NCBI GenBank assembly: GCA_044238845.1
Contig: JBIICN010000019.1
Location: 1-64,000, forward strand
Source of the DNA: UBA4416 sp044238845
GTDB lineage: Bacteria; Bacteroidota; Bacteroidia; B-17B0; Aurantibacillaceae
DNA length: 64,000 bases
Direction of reading: 5' to 3'
Below, piece after piece: positions 17,436 to 26,376 of this stretch. Position 1 is the stretch's first letter. Each line of letters starts with the position of its first letter. Made by a program: the position numbers and the translations under genes. A model generated the notes under the pieces. That model was not told the origin of the DNA. It saw only the letters and a program-made list of their open reading frames with translations, and ran no database searches.

Positions 17436-19082
17436 TCACTTCACCTTTTCCAACTTAACATATACATTTCTATCTAAAGAAATTGTTTTTAATTTCTTTT
17501 CTAGATTAACCGTTTGCCATTGAGTTGTAGGTTTGATTAAAATTTCTTTATCGGTTTTAATTTTTACTGGCATATTAAAACCTTCTATACAGTTAGCATA
17601 TCTAAATAATAATTTATTCTTCTTAATTTTATATTCAAGAATTGGTATTTGAGTTGTGCGTAAATACTGATTAAACAAAGGAGTAAAATCAATTCCTGTA
17701 TTTGTAGTTATAAATAATTCTAATTCTTTTGATGATACTGTTTTATGATAATAAACTTTATTTAGTTCTCTTAATAACAACCTAAATTTCTCATCATCAT
17801 TCATCACTTGCCTAATCATCTGTACAACTTGACTTCCTTTGTTATACATATCTCCACTACCCTCTTTATGAACGTCATACTGACCAATGATCGGAATATC
17901 ATTACTAATGGATTTTTTCACACCTTCGCAATAATCGTTTCCAGCTTCTTTACCAAATTCACATTCGGTAAATAATACCTCAGCGTAAGAAGTAAATCCT
18001 TCATGAATCCAATTATCAGCAACATCTTTAGCTGTAATATTATTTCCAAACCATTCGTGGCCGCTTTCGTGTACCACTATAAAATCCCATTTCAAACCCC
18101 AGCCTGTGTTTGATAAATCTCGTCCTGCGTAACCATTTAAATAATAATTTCCATAAGCCACATTGCTTTGGTGTTCCATACCTAAATAAGGTGCTTCTAC
18201 TATTTTATAAGAATCTTCATAAAACGGATAAGGTCCAAACCAATGCTCAAAGCATTTAATGGTTTTAGTAACATTTGGTTTTAAATGTGATATAGCTTTT
18301 TGTTTATGATAATTCAACACCCAATAATCAGTCATTAATTTTCCCTTTTCTCCTTCAATAGAGTCATGTAATAATGTGTATTTTCCAATGTATGGTATGA
18401 TATTGTAATTGTTGATTGGATTAGTTATTTCCCATTCATAAGTTACAAAACCTTTTTGCCAAGGAACTACGTGTTTTTTAATTAGTTGTCCATTTCCAAC
18501 TCCAACAAGACTATCGGGAACCGTTATAAACATTGAACAATCATCAGGCTCATCACTTTGCAAATCTTTGCATGGATACCAAACACTTGCGCCAGCGCCT
18601 TGACAAGCAACGCTCATCCAAGGATTACCTAGTGAATCTTTTCTCCAAACCCAACCTCCATCCCATGGTGCATTTTTTGCTTCTTTAGGTTTACCTGAAA
18701 AAAACAACTTGATAAATCCGACTTCACCTTTTTCTTGTTTAGGTAAAGAAATCATCCAGCGATTTTTTTCCTGCTTATAATTTAAATAAGGCTTATCATT
18801 TAAAGAAAGATAGACACTGTCAATAGTCATAGGCTCTTGTAAATCCAATTGCATTATATATGGCAATGAATCTGAAATCACATTATAAGCTATAAAATTT
18901 GACCCTAAAATTGTTTTTGTTTTGAAATCTGGTTTTACACTAAGCATGTAGGATTTTACATCCCACCAAGAACGATAAGAGTGATTACTCCCTAATAAGG
19001 TATCTTCTTTAGTATAAACTTTAGATTGTGCTAATCCAATTACAAAAGACAATAAAAAAAACAATACGGTAATTTGCCTCAT
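17436..19082 (-). CDS. M1 family metallopeptidase (548 residues)
   Basis: Exported zinc aminopeptidase-like protein. Signal peptide MRQITVLFFLLSFVIGLAQS; N-terminal beta domain; exopeptidase-type motif LGMEHQS in place of the usual GAMEN; zinc site HESGHEWFGNNITAKDVADNWIHEG near residue 335, where the HExxH histidines and the glutamate 18 residues on are all intact. The C-terminal helical domain is short. It probably trims peptides in the periplasm. Its start overlaps the stop of the ABC ATPase gene by four bases (ATGA), so it is the last gene of the operon running from 23642 down. A second M1 peptidase starts that operon's other side. Confidence 0.88.
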   Translation of the reverse strand: MRQITVLFFLLSFVIGLAQSKVYTKEDTLLGSNHSYRSWWDVKSYMLSVKPDFKTKTILGSNFIAYNVISDSLPYIMQLDLQEPMTIDSVYLSLNDKPYLNYKQEKNRWMISLPKQEKGEVGFIKLFFSGKPKEAKNAPWDGGWVWRKDSLGNPWMSVACQGAGASVWYPCKDLQSDEPDDCSMFITVPDSLVGVGNGQLIKKHVVPWQKGFVTYEWEITNPINNYNIIPYIGKYTLLHDSIEGEKGKLMTDYWVLNYHKQKAISHLKPNVTKTIKCFEHWFGPYPFYEDSYKIVEAPYLGMEHQSNVAYGNYYLNGYAGRDLSNTGWGLKWDFIVVHESGHEWFGNNITAKDVADNWIHEGFTSYAEVLFTECEFGKEAGNDYCEGVKKSISNDIPIIGQYDVHKEGSGDMYNKGSQVVQMIRQVMNDDEKFRLLLRELNKVYYHKTVSSKELELFITTNTGIDFTPLFNQYLRTTQIPILEYKIKKNKLLFRYANCIEGFNMPVKIKTDKEILIKPTTQWQTVNLEKKLKTISLDRNVYVKLEKVK

Positions 19083-19765
19083 AACGATTGACTTAAAGTG
19101 TTTTTTAAATGTTCATCAAATTCTCCAAAAACTTCCTTATTCAATAATTCATAATCAGATGGTAAATAACTCTTTGCGAAATGTCTATTTTTTAAATGAT
19201 GGATTTGATGACACAATCCAAATAAGGGTTCGATAATATGTGATGCAATAAAAATCGTTTTCCCTTTTTTATTTAATAGTTCAATAATATACTGTAATGA
19301 TTTATTTGACTCAATATCCAATCCATTAAAGGGTTCATCAAAAATGAATAACTGCTTATCTTGTTTTAATTGCGAAATAATCAACAATTTTTTCTTCATT
19401 CCTGTAGAATAATTTTCAATAAACTCATCTAATGGTAAATTAAAAATATGTACTAATTCAGTTTCATTAAAATTGCTGTTAGTTTTAGGAAAGACAGATA
19501 AAAATTCTGAAGCCGTAAGTTTAGGATAGAAAAAAGATTCTGCATCAATATAAGCGATATCTTTCTTTAAAACCTCAGCATTGTTTAATAATACCGTTCC
19601 ATTGTCAGGCATTAAAAATCCTGCTAACACATTAAAAAAAGTGGTTTTACCACTTCCATTCAACCCTACAATACCATGAATGTGATTGGTCTCAAAAGAA
19701 ATATTAATCTCTTTTAAAACAGGTTCTTGGTTATAACTAAACGACAAATCCTTAATTGACAACAT
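19079..19765 (-). CDS. ABC transporter ATP-binding protein
   Basis: A 228-residue ABC ATPase. Walker A GLNGSGKTT near residues 34-42, signature YSTGMKKKL (the degenerate form usual in ABC-2 type exporters), Walker B LFIFDEPFNGLD and H-loop ASHI are visible. It should drive the membrane protein encoded just upstream at 19752-20675, with which it overlaps by 14 bases. Substrate unknown; flanking M1 peptidases suggest peptides (inference). Confidence 0.88.
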   Translation of the reverse strand: MLSIKDLSFSYNQEPVLKEINISFETNHIHGIVGLNGSGKTTFFNVLAGFLMPDNGTVLLNNAEVLKKDIAYIDAESFFYPKLTASEFLSVFPKTNSNFNETELVHIFNLPLDEFIENYSTGMKKKLLIISQLKQDKQLFIFDEPFNGLDIESNKSLQYIIELLNKKGKTIFIASHIIEPLFGLCHQIHHLKNRHFAKSYLPSDYELLNKEVFGEFDEHLKNTLSQSL

Positions 19766-20675
19766 CTAAATAATGACTTAAATTTTTAATAGCGCCAGAT
19801 CTTGACTGTGCGTAAAATATAATAGCTAGTGGAAATAAATAAGGAATAAACAACCCCAATATCATCACAATTAATTTTATTTGATGATTACTTGACGAAA
19901 TTTTAAATTGATAACTCTCGTATTTTAAGGCAATGACTGATGCTAATATCAAAACATTATACGCAAAAAAATACATATTAAACATCCATAAATCTGGATT
20001 AAAAATGGAATTTATTAAAAGAATAGGAAAATTAACGATGACCATTTTCTTAACTCCCGAATTTAAAAGAGAGGCCATTAACTGTTTGGGTGTTTTTTGA
20101 GTTGCTTGTAACATCTGCACACTTTCATTGGCTTCATAAAAAGAAAACATCACATTATTAAATAAAAATAAGGCCACTAAAGGAAACAACTTTAAAGGAC
20201 TAAGAGCCAAAGCCAATAAAAACAAGATAATCAATAAAACTAAATTTCTTCTAACTCCTGAAATAAAAATATAATCATTCTTAAAAAAACGGGTAATGAA
20301 ACTAAATTTAAAACTATACTTAGACTTTAAATTTAAAAATGGAATGACTAAAAGAAAAAGATGTAGAACAAAAAAGCAGTACCAGTAATTGGTAAATAAA
20401 CAAGGTATTGAAACCGGCAACAAAAATAACTGATACTCTGCAAGCATTTGATATTTAGCCTTCTCAAAATGCTTAGTCATAAAAGCAATATCTCTGCGAT
20501 TTTTATGAAAATTATAAAACAAATACACAACTATTCCCGCGGCATATAAACCTATTTGTTTTTGATGATTAAATACTAAAAAAGAAACACTTGACGCTAA
20601 TGCTACAATAACAAAAAATAAAAAACCTAAATCTCTTTTTAATTGAAAGTATCTTATTTTAAGAAGTTGAGTCAT
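19752..20675 (-). CDS. ABC transporter membrane subunit (ABC-2-like)
   Basis: A 307-residue very hydrophobic protein with six or more membrane segments (for example LGFLFFVIVALASSVSFLVF near 16-35, LVLLIILFLLALALSPLKLFPLVALFLF near 146-173). No enzyme motif. Its place between the M1 peptidase gene and the ABC ATPase gene, with a 14-base overlap to the latter, marks it as the permease of that exporter. The family cannot be named from motifs alone. Confidence 0.7.
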   Translation of the reverse strand: MTQLLKIRYFQLKRDLGFLFFVIVALASSVSFLVFNHQKQIGLYAAGIVVYLFYNFHKNRRDIAFMTKHFEKAKYQMLAEYQLFLLPVSIPCLFTNYWYCFFVLHLFLLVIPFLNLKSKYSFKFSFITRFFKNDYIFISGVRRNLVLLIILFLLALALSPLKLFPLVALFLFNNVMFSFYEANESVQMLQATQKTPKQLMASLLNSGVKKMVIVNFPILLINSIFNPDLWMFNMYFFAYNVLILASVIALKYESYQFKISSSNHQIKLIVMILGLFIPYLFPLAIIFYAQSRSGAIKNLSHYLDVVN

Positions 20676-20680
20676 TAAAA

Positions 20681-23038
20681 CTATTTCCCTTCCTTCGCTT
20701 TTTGCATAGGATTTCCACCAGTACTTTGTCCACGGCCAACTGTTTTGCCTTTAAATACATCAAAACGACTAGGCGCTTCTTTTATATTCCATGTATTATT
20801 TTTTTCATCAATATCAGCAGTTTCTTTATATGGATCCAATACAATAGAAGCTACTTCTTTACTCTTAGCATAAGTCTTCACCACATTCTTTTCGTTCTTG
20901 CGCCACACATAAGCGTTTACTCTATCAATCTCAGACGTACCATCTTTAAAATTCCATTGTATAATCAACGGTGTTACACATCCGCCTTTATTGGTGAAAT
21001 AAATTTCGTAATTATATTTTCCTTTAATGCTTGCAAAAGCAGAGTCACTTACCGCTTCTAAATTCTCGTTACGATTAACTGCTTTTTTCTCCACTTCTGT
21101 TTTTACTTCTGGTTTGAAGTGAAAATAAAAATCACGTAAGGTTGTATCTACATCTACCAAAAACTTCAAGCCTTCTTGCTTATTTCTAATTTTAGAAATT
21201 GGTTCAAATGTGTCTTTTGTTCTAGGGTAAATTCTCATCGTGTCATTTTTTACGGGTACTTCTTTATTATTAACTAAGGTATAAGCCTTCACTGAATCAA
21301 CAGATACATCTACTGGCTCTATATCATAAAACCAAGCTCTCCAATACCAATCCAAATCCACTGCACTGGCGTCTTCCATAGTTCTAAAAAAATCAGCTGG
21401 AGTTGGATGTTTAAATGCCCAACGAGTGCAATATTGCTTAAAAGCAAAATCAAATAATTCACGACCCATAACTGTTTCGCGTAAAATATTTAAAGCAGTA
21501 CAAGGTTTTCCATAAGCATTAGCTCCAAAATTATTGATGTTCTCACTGTTGGTCATAATTGGCTCTAATTGATCTTTTGGCAAACGCATATAATCCACCA
21601 TTTTATGAGCAGGTCCGCGATTAGATGGATAATTATTATCAAACTCTTGCTCTGTTAAGAATTGCACAAATGTGTTTAATCCTTCATCTAACCAGCTCCA
21701 CTGACGCTCATCACTATTAATAATCATTGGGAAGAAGTTATGCCCAACTTCATGAATAATAACTCCTAACATACCATACTTTGTGCCTTCGGTATAAGTG
21801 CCATCTTTTTCTGTTCTACCAAAATTAAAACAAATCATTGGGTACTCCATTCCGTTAGATGCTTCGATACTTTGAGCAACTGGATATGTATAAGGAATCG
21901 TAAATTTAGAATAGGTTTTAATCGTATGCGCAACTGTTTTAGTTGAATACTTTCTATATAAACCATGAGCTTCTTTACCGTAAAAACTCATGCACATTAC
22001 TTTTTTTCCATCTACTTTAATTGGCATGGCATCCCACATAAATTTACGAGACGAACCCCATGCAAAATCTCTCACGCTATCCGCTTTAAATACCCATGTT
22101 TTAGTGGTTGTTGATTTATTTTTTTCAGCAGCGGTACATTCATCTAATGTTACAACTTCTGTTACATCGCTGTAATTAGTATTTGCTTTTGTCCAACGAG
22201 CCATTTGATTTGGAGTTAATACTTGAGCATAATTTTGACATTCTCCAGTAGAACAAATTATATGATCAGCTGGAACCGTCATTTTTACGGTGTAATTACC
22301 AAAAGCTAAAGCAAACTCTCCACGTCCTGTAAACTGCTTATTTTGCCATCCTTGAAAATCGCTATACACACACATACGTGGGTACCATTGTGTCATAGTA
22401 AACAAATAATTGCCATCTTCTTTAAAAAATTCATAACCTCCACGACCACCAATTTCCATACGATTACCCATTTTATATTGCCATTTTACAATAAACTTCA
22501 CTTTAGTGTTTGGCATCAATGTTTTAGGTAAATCTATACGCATCATGGTTTGATTGATCGTATATTTCATTGGCTTTCCTAATTCATCCGTGACAGATAA
22601 AATTTGATCTCCTAATCCATTTAAACGTTCATTCACATCCATCGCCTTAGCCGTATTCAAATCATAAGGCGCCCCCATTTTATTGCTATCAAAAAAGTTA
22701 GCATCGTTTGTTGGGTTATGTTGATTTTCATCTAACTGTAACCATAAGTAATCTAGTTTATCTGGAGAATAGTTATGATAAGTCACCACTTCTTTTCCAA
22801 TTAACATTAAATTCTTTTCATCTAATGTTGCTTCGATATTGTAATCGGCTTTTTGTTGCCAATACTTCGCTCCTGGCGCTCCAGAGGCCGTTCTTTGCTC
22901 ATTAGGAGTTGGCAAAATAGTTCCTAATTGTTCAAATTTATTCCCATGATTTGATGTGGGATTATTTTTAGTATTTTGAGTAAAAGCAATATTAGCTAAT
23001 AAACAGAATGAGGCCGTAAGCGTAAAAAGACGAGTCAT
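20681..23038 (-). CDS. M1 family metallopeptidase (785 residues)
   Basis: A large exported aminopeptidase-like protein with signal peptide MTRLFTLTASFCLLANIAFTQ. The zinc site HEVGHNFFPMIINSDERQWSWLDEG near residue 428 keeps HExxH and the downstream glutamate. The substrate motif reads NGMEYP instead of GAMEN. A beta-rich region after about residue 580 and a charged tail ending in NPMQKAKEGK follow. It lies five bases before the ABC permease gene and one base after the HupE-like gene, so all are one operon. Role is likely digestion of peptides outside the inner membrane. Confidence 0.9.
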   Translation of the reverse strand: MTRLFTLTASFCLLANIAFTQNTKNNPTSNHGNKFEQLGTILPTPNEQRTASGAPGAKYWQQKADYNIEATLDEKNLMLIGKEVVTYHNYSPDKLDYLWLQLDENQHNPTNDANFFDSNKMGAPYDLNTAKAMDVNERLNGLGDQILSVTDELGKPMKYTINQTMMRIDLPKTLMPNTKVKFIVKWQYKMGNRMEIGGRGGYEFFKEDGNYLFTMTQWYPRMCVYSDFQGWQNKQFTGRGEFALAFGNYTVKMTVPADHIICSTGECQNYAQVLTPNQMARWTKANTNYSDVTEVVTLDECTAAEKNKSTTTKTWVFKADSVRDFAWGSSRKFMWDAMPIKVDGKKVMCMSFYGKEAHGLYRKYSTKTVAHTIKTYSKFTIPYTYPVAQSIEASNGMEYPMICFNFGRTEKDGTYTEGTKYGMLGVIIHEVGHNFFPMIINSDERQWSWLDEGLNTFVQFLTEQEFDNNYPSNRGPAHKMVDYMRLPKDQLEPIMTNSENINNFGANAYGKPCTALNILRETVMGRELFDFAFKQYCTRWAFKHPTPADFFRTMEDASAVDLDWYWRAWFYDIEPVDVSVDSVKAYTLVNNKEVPVKNDTMRIYPRTKDTFEPISKIRNKQEGLKFLVDVDTTLRDFYFHFKPEVKTEVEKKAVNRNENLEAVSDSAFASIKGKYNYEIYFTNKGGCVTPLIIQWNFKDGTSEIDRVNAYVWRKNEKNVVKTYAKSKEVASIVLDPYKETADIDEKNNTWNIKEAPSRFDVFKGKTVGRGQSTGGNPMQKAKEGK

Positions 23039-23039
23039 A

Positions 23040-23642
23040 TTATAAATCGGTTAATCGTTGTACAAATAATAAAAAGGCAATTCCAAAAACAGCAGATGAG
23101 ATAAAAAACACATAATCTGCTTTTTTGATTCTTGTAAATCTAGTTAAAAAAACAGAAAATAAAAGCATTATTAACACGATTATTAATTGACCTAATTCGA
23201 GCCCTAAATTAAAAGATAACAAAGGAAATATAATATTTTCTTCTTTCCCTAACATAGACCTTAACAAATACGAAAAGCCCATTCCATGAATGAAGCCAAA
23301 TAACAAGGCTAAAGTGTAATTAAAGCGGTAGTTCCTAGATTGGTTCCGACTAGAATTATTTAACCTGTTTTTATAATAAATATTGACTATGCAGGTAAAC
23401 AAAATAGTTATAGGAATCAGTACTTCTATAATACCTTGTTTTATTGTTAATATATTTAAGGCGCTAATCGCCAAGGTTAACGAATGCCCTATAGTAAAGG
23501 CAGTAACAAGTACTAATAGTTTTTTCCATTCGTTAACAGAAAATAAAACGCATAATGCCATGACATATAAAATATGGTCGTAGCCATTCCAATCCAAAAT
23601 GTGATCAAAACCAGTACTAAACCAAATCCAAAAATCGTTCAT
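23040..23642 (-). CDS. HupE/UreJ-like membrane protein
   Basis: A 200-residue protein with about six membrane segments. Family motifs: GYDHILYVMALCVLF near residues 20-34, AFTIGHSLTLAIS near 48-60, FGFIHGMGFSYLL near 115-127 and NLGLELGQL near 145-153; the histidines and acidic residues can bind metal. HupE/UreJ proteins are proposed nickel or cobalt permeases, but no hydrogenase or urease is nearby, so the ion is open. First gene of the minus-strand operon; the divergent DUF6702-like gene starts just beyond. Confidence 0.8.
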   Translation of the reverse strand: MNDFWIWFSTGFDHILDWNGYDHILYVMALCVLFSVNEWKKLLVLVTAFTIGHSLTLAISALNILTIKQGIIEVLIPITILFTCIVNIYYKNRLNNSSRNQSRNYRFNYTLALLFGFIHGMGFSYLLRSMLGKEENIIFPLLSFNLGLELGQLIIVLIMLLFSVFLTRFTRIKKADYVFFISSAVFGIAFLLFVQRLTDL

Positions 23643-23663
23643 TTAAAATTGTTATTTTTGCCT

Positions 23664-24212
23664 GTGTTAAAAATAGAAAATATTACATCTAAAGCTAAAA
23701 GTATTACACCTACGGCAAAATACGTGTTTTTTGGGCTAATCTTTATTTTAGCATCCTCTTTCTATACAAAAAAACATCCTTATTATATCAGTGTTATTGA
23801 TATTAAACACAATACCACTCAAAAATCGCTACAAATTAGCACTCGTTTTTTTACCAATGATTTAGAAGATGCTTTGGATAAAGTAAGCCATAAAAAAATA
23901 GATGTGTTAAATCCTAAAAACAAAGCCGAGGTAGATTCTATTTTATTTAACTATATCAAACAACGATTTTCGATTTCAATCAATTCAAAAGCACAAACCC
24001 TTCAATTTGTTGGCTATGAAAGAGAAGAAGAATCTATTTGGGCGTATTTAGAAATTAAAAAAGTGAGCACTCCTAAAACACTAAATATTAATACGAAGCT
24101 ATTATATGATTATCTCCCTTCGCAAGTAAATATTGTGCATGCGGAAATAAATGGAGTAAAAAAAAGCAGTAAAGTTACAAACCCTGATAGTAAAGTAGAT
24201 TTTAGTTTTTAG
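23664..24212 (+). CDS. DUF6702-like exported protein
   Basis: About 182 residues. One hydrophobic segment (YVFFGLIFILASSF) is followed by HPYYISVIDIKHNTTQKSLQISTRFFTNDLEDAL, the beginning of the DUF6702 family as I recall it; function unknown. The start is unclear: an ATG at 23574 would lie inside the opposite HupE-like gene, so I use GTG 23664; TTG 23658 or GTG 23724 are alternatives, and a TAnnTTTG box at 23653-23660 could favour the last. This family is often found beside HupE-like genes in Bacteroidota (recalled), as it is here. It runs into miaA with one base between. Confidence 0.65.
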   Translation: MLKIENITSKAKSITPTAKYVFFGLIFILASSFYTKKHPYYISVIDIKHNTTQKSLQISTRFFTNDLEDALDKVSHKKIDVLNPKNKAEVDSILFNYIKQRFSISINSKAQTLQFVGYEREEESIWAYLEIKKVSTPKTLNINTKLLYDYLPSQVNIVHAEINGVKKSSKVTNPDSKVDFSF

Positions 24213-24213
24213 T

Positions 24214-25122
24214 TTGAAAAAGAACCTCATAATTATTGCCGGACCAACAGCTGTTGGTAAAACAGCTTTTTCGATTGAACTAGCTAAGTTTTATAACTGC
24301 CCTATTATTTCAGCTGATTCACGTCAGTTTTATAAAGAAATGAATATTGGTACAGCGAAACCAACTACTGAAGAAATGCAAGATGTTCCGCATTATTTTA
24401 TTGATAACATTAGCATACACGACACTTATAACGTAGGGCAGTTTGAGCGAGAGGCTATTGAATGTATTGAAACATTATTTAAAGACCATGAACAACTCAT
24501 TTTAGTAGGAGGCTCTGGATTATACATTAATGCCATATTAAATGGGGTTGATGAATTTGAAGAAATCCCATCGCATATTAGAGAACAATTGATTAAAGAT
24601 TATGAAGAAAAAGGACTAACATATCTTCAGGAACAACTAAAGCAACTTGATGAAGTTTATTATAACCAAGTCGATTTAAATAATCCTCAACGTATCATGC
24701 GCGCTTTGGAAGTTTGTATTCATAACAACAAGCCCTACTCTAGTTTTAGAACCAAAGAAAAAAAACAACGCCCTTTTGACACCATTAATATTTTAATTAA
24801 TACGGAAAGAGAAGCTTTATACGCACGAATTAATAAACGCGTTGATGTCATGATGCAAACTGGATTATTAGAGGAAGTTAAATCTCTTTATCCTTATAAG
24901 CATTTTAACGCCTTGAATACAGTTGGCTATAAAGAATTATTTGACTTTTTAGATGGCAAATGTTCTTTAGAAGAAGCAGTTAATTTAATTAAGCAAAATT
25001 CTCGTCGTTATGCTAAACGCCAACTCACCTGGTTTAATCATCAAGGTGATTTTGAAACGTTTGAACCAACAGATTTAGAAAAATTAAAAGCTTATTTAGA
25101 TATCGTTACTCAGTTCTCTTAA
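24214..25122 (+). CDS. miaA: tRNA dimethylallyltransferase MiaA
   Basis: A 302-residue enzyme adding an isopentenyl group to A37 of tRNAs reading UNN codons. P-loop GPTAVGKT at residues 10-17; ISADSRQFYKEMNIGTAKP near 33-51 with the catalytic Asp/Arg; VGGSGLYINAIL; and the late NTVGYKEL plus QNSRRYAKRQLTWF. Complete length. The start codon is TTG, one base after the stop of the preceding gene, so it is likely translated by coupling. Confidence 0.95.
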   Translation: MKKNLIIIAGPTAVGKTAFSIELAKFYNCPIISADSRQFYKEMNIGTAKPTTEEMQDVPHYFIDNISIHDTYNVGQFEREAIECIETLFKDHEQLILVGGSGLYINAILNGVDEFEEIPSHIREQLIKDYEEKGLTYLQEQLKQLDEVYYNQVDLNNPQRIMRALEVCIHNNKPYSSFRTKEKKQRPFDTINILINTEREALYARINKRVDVMMQTGLLEEVKSLYPYKHFNALNTVGYKELFDFLDGKCSLEEAVNLIKQNSRRYAKRQLTWFNHQGDFETFEPTDLEKLKAYLDIVTQFS

Positions 25123-25125
25123 CTT

Positions 25126-26376
25126 ATGTTCGCCTTTATTAAAGACTATAAAAAATTAAAACCAGCCATCATGAACGTGATTGTGGCTGAATTTTTTATT
25201 CAATTAGTCAATGCTACCTTTATGTTAATTCTTCCGTTATATATGGATCGAAAAGGTTACACAGAAGAAGAAATTGCCTTATTTATTACCTTTCGATTTC
25301 TAGGAGTATTTACATTAGCCCTACCAATAGGCAATTTAATTAAGGGACGAGTGATGAAACCTTTTTTTTATATCTCCTCTTTATTTGTACCTCTATTTGG
25401 ATTGTGTATCGTGCTTTGTGTTAATCTTCAATTAACTAACCTTATTTACGTTTCTCTTTTGTTGTGGGGTGCGTCTTTCACCTTTATGCAAATCCCTATT
25501 ACTCCTTACATTTTAAGAAATGAACGCAAGGAAGAGCACACATCAGGTATTGCATTAAGTTACAGCACTTGGAGTTTTGCAGGAATTGCCAGTGGAATTA
25601 TTATTTGGCTTTTGGATACCGTAAATCCTACTTTCTTTAATGAAGAAAAAATATTAATCCTGTTTTCTATACTTGGCTTTGGCGGACTCTATTTTATGAG
25701 TAAAGTCAATTTAAAAGAAGAGATAGACGACCATAAAACCATTTTCAAAAAAACTAAAATACACAAAAACGACTGGTTCTTAATATTCAAAGGATTAGTT
25801 CCTACGCTCATTATTGCTACTGGTGCTGGATTAACAATTCCTTTTATTAGTTTATTTTTTGACAAAGTGCATCACATGGGAAAAGGAGATTTTTCTTTTG
25901 TGAGCGCTATTGCCGCGGTGTTAGTTGTTTGGGGCGCATTAATGGTACCTCGTATTAAAGCTAACATTGGTTATAAAATTGCCATTCCGACTACTCAATC
26001 CTTAGCCGTTATTTCATTGGTTGCTTTAGCAACAACCCAATTTTATAGTCAGTATAGCATTGCCGTTTACATTGCTATTGTTTGTTATTTACTACGTCAG
26101 CCATTAATGAATATGGCAGGGCCAATGACGTCAGAACTTGTTATGAATTATGTTGGAGAAAAAAACAGAGAAATTACCAGTGCCTTAACAGCGGCTATTT
26201 GGAGCGGCAGTTGGGTAATTAGTGGCTATATGGTAAAAATCATGTTTAGTAAAGGATATCCTTATGTCAACATTTTTTTAATCACAGCTGGACTTTATGC
26301 CTTTGGCGTTTTAATGTATTATTTTTTGATTGTTGATTACGGAAAACGAGAGAAAAAAGGATTAATTAAATCTTAG
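25126..26376 (+). CDS. Major facilitator superfamily transporter
   Basis: A 416-residue membrane protein with about twelve hydrophobic segments, in two halves joined by a hydrophilic loop near residues 195-215. Substrate not readable. It follows miaA by three bases. Its stop codon shares three of four bases with the stop of the converging anti-sigma gene, so there is no intergenic space at the 3' end. Confidence 0.8.
   Translation: MFAFIKDYKKLKPAIMNVIVAEFFIQLVNATFMLILPLYMDRKGYTEEEIALFITFRFLGVFTLALPIGNLIKGRVMKPFFYISSLFVPLFGLCIVLCVNLQLTNLIYVSLLLWGASFTFMQIPITPYILRNERKEEHTSGIALSYSTWSFAGIASGIIIWLLDTVNPTFFNEEKILILFSILGFGGLYFMSKVNLKEEIDDHKTIFKKTKIHKNDWFLIFKGLVPTLIIATGAGLTIPFISLFFDKVHHMGKGDFSFVSAIAAVLVVWGALMVPRIKANIGYKIAIPTTQSLAVISLVALATTQFYSQYSIAVYIAIVCYLLRQPLMNMAGPMTSELVMNYVGEKNREITSALTAAIWSGSWVISGYMVKIMFSKGYPYVNIFLITAGLYAFGVLMYYFLIVDYGKREKKGLIKS

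Noticed and set aside
20702..21061. 119-residue plus-strand frame inside the large M1 peptidase gene
   Set aside because: Antisense to a gene with an intact zinc site and normal length; composition is that of a shadow frame.
23574..23663. ATG start for the DUF6702-like gene
   Set aside because: It would overlap the opposite HupE-like gene by about 70 bases, and the extra residues show no signal or domain.
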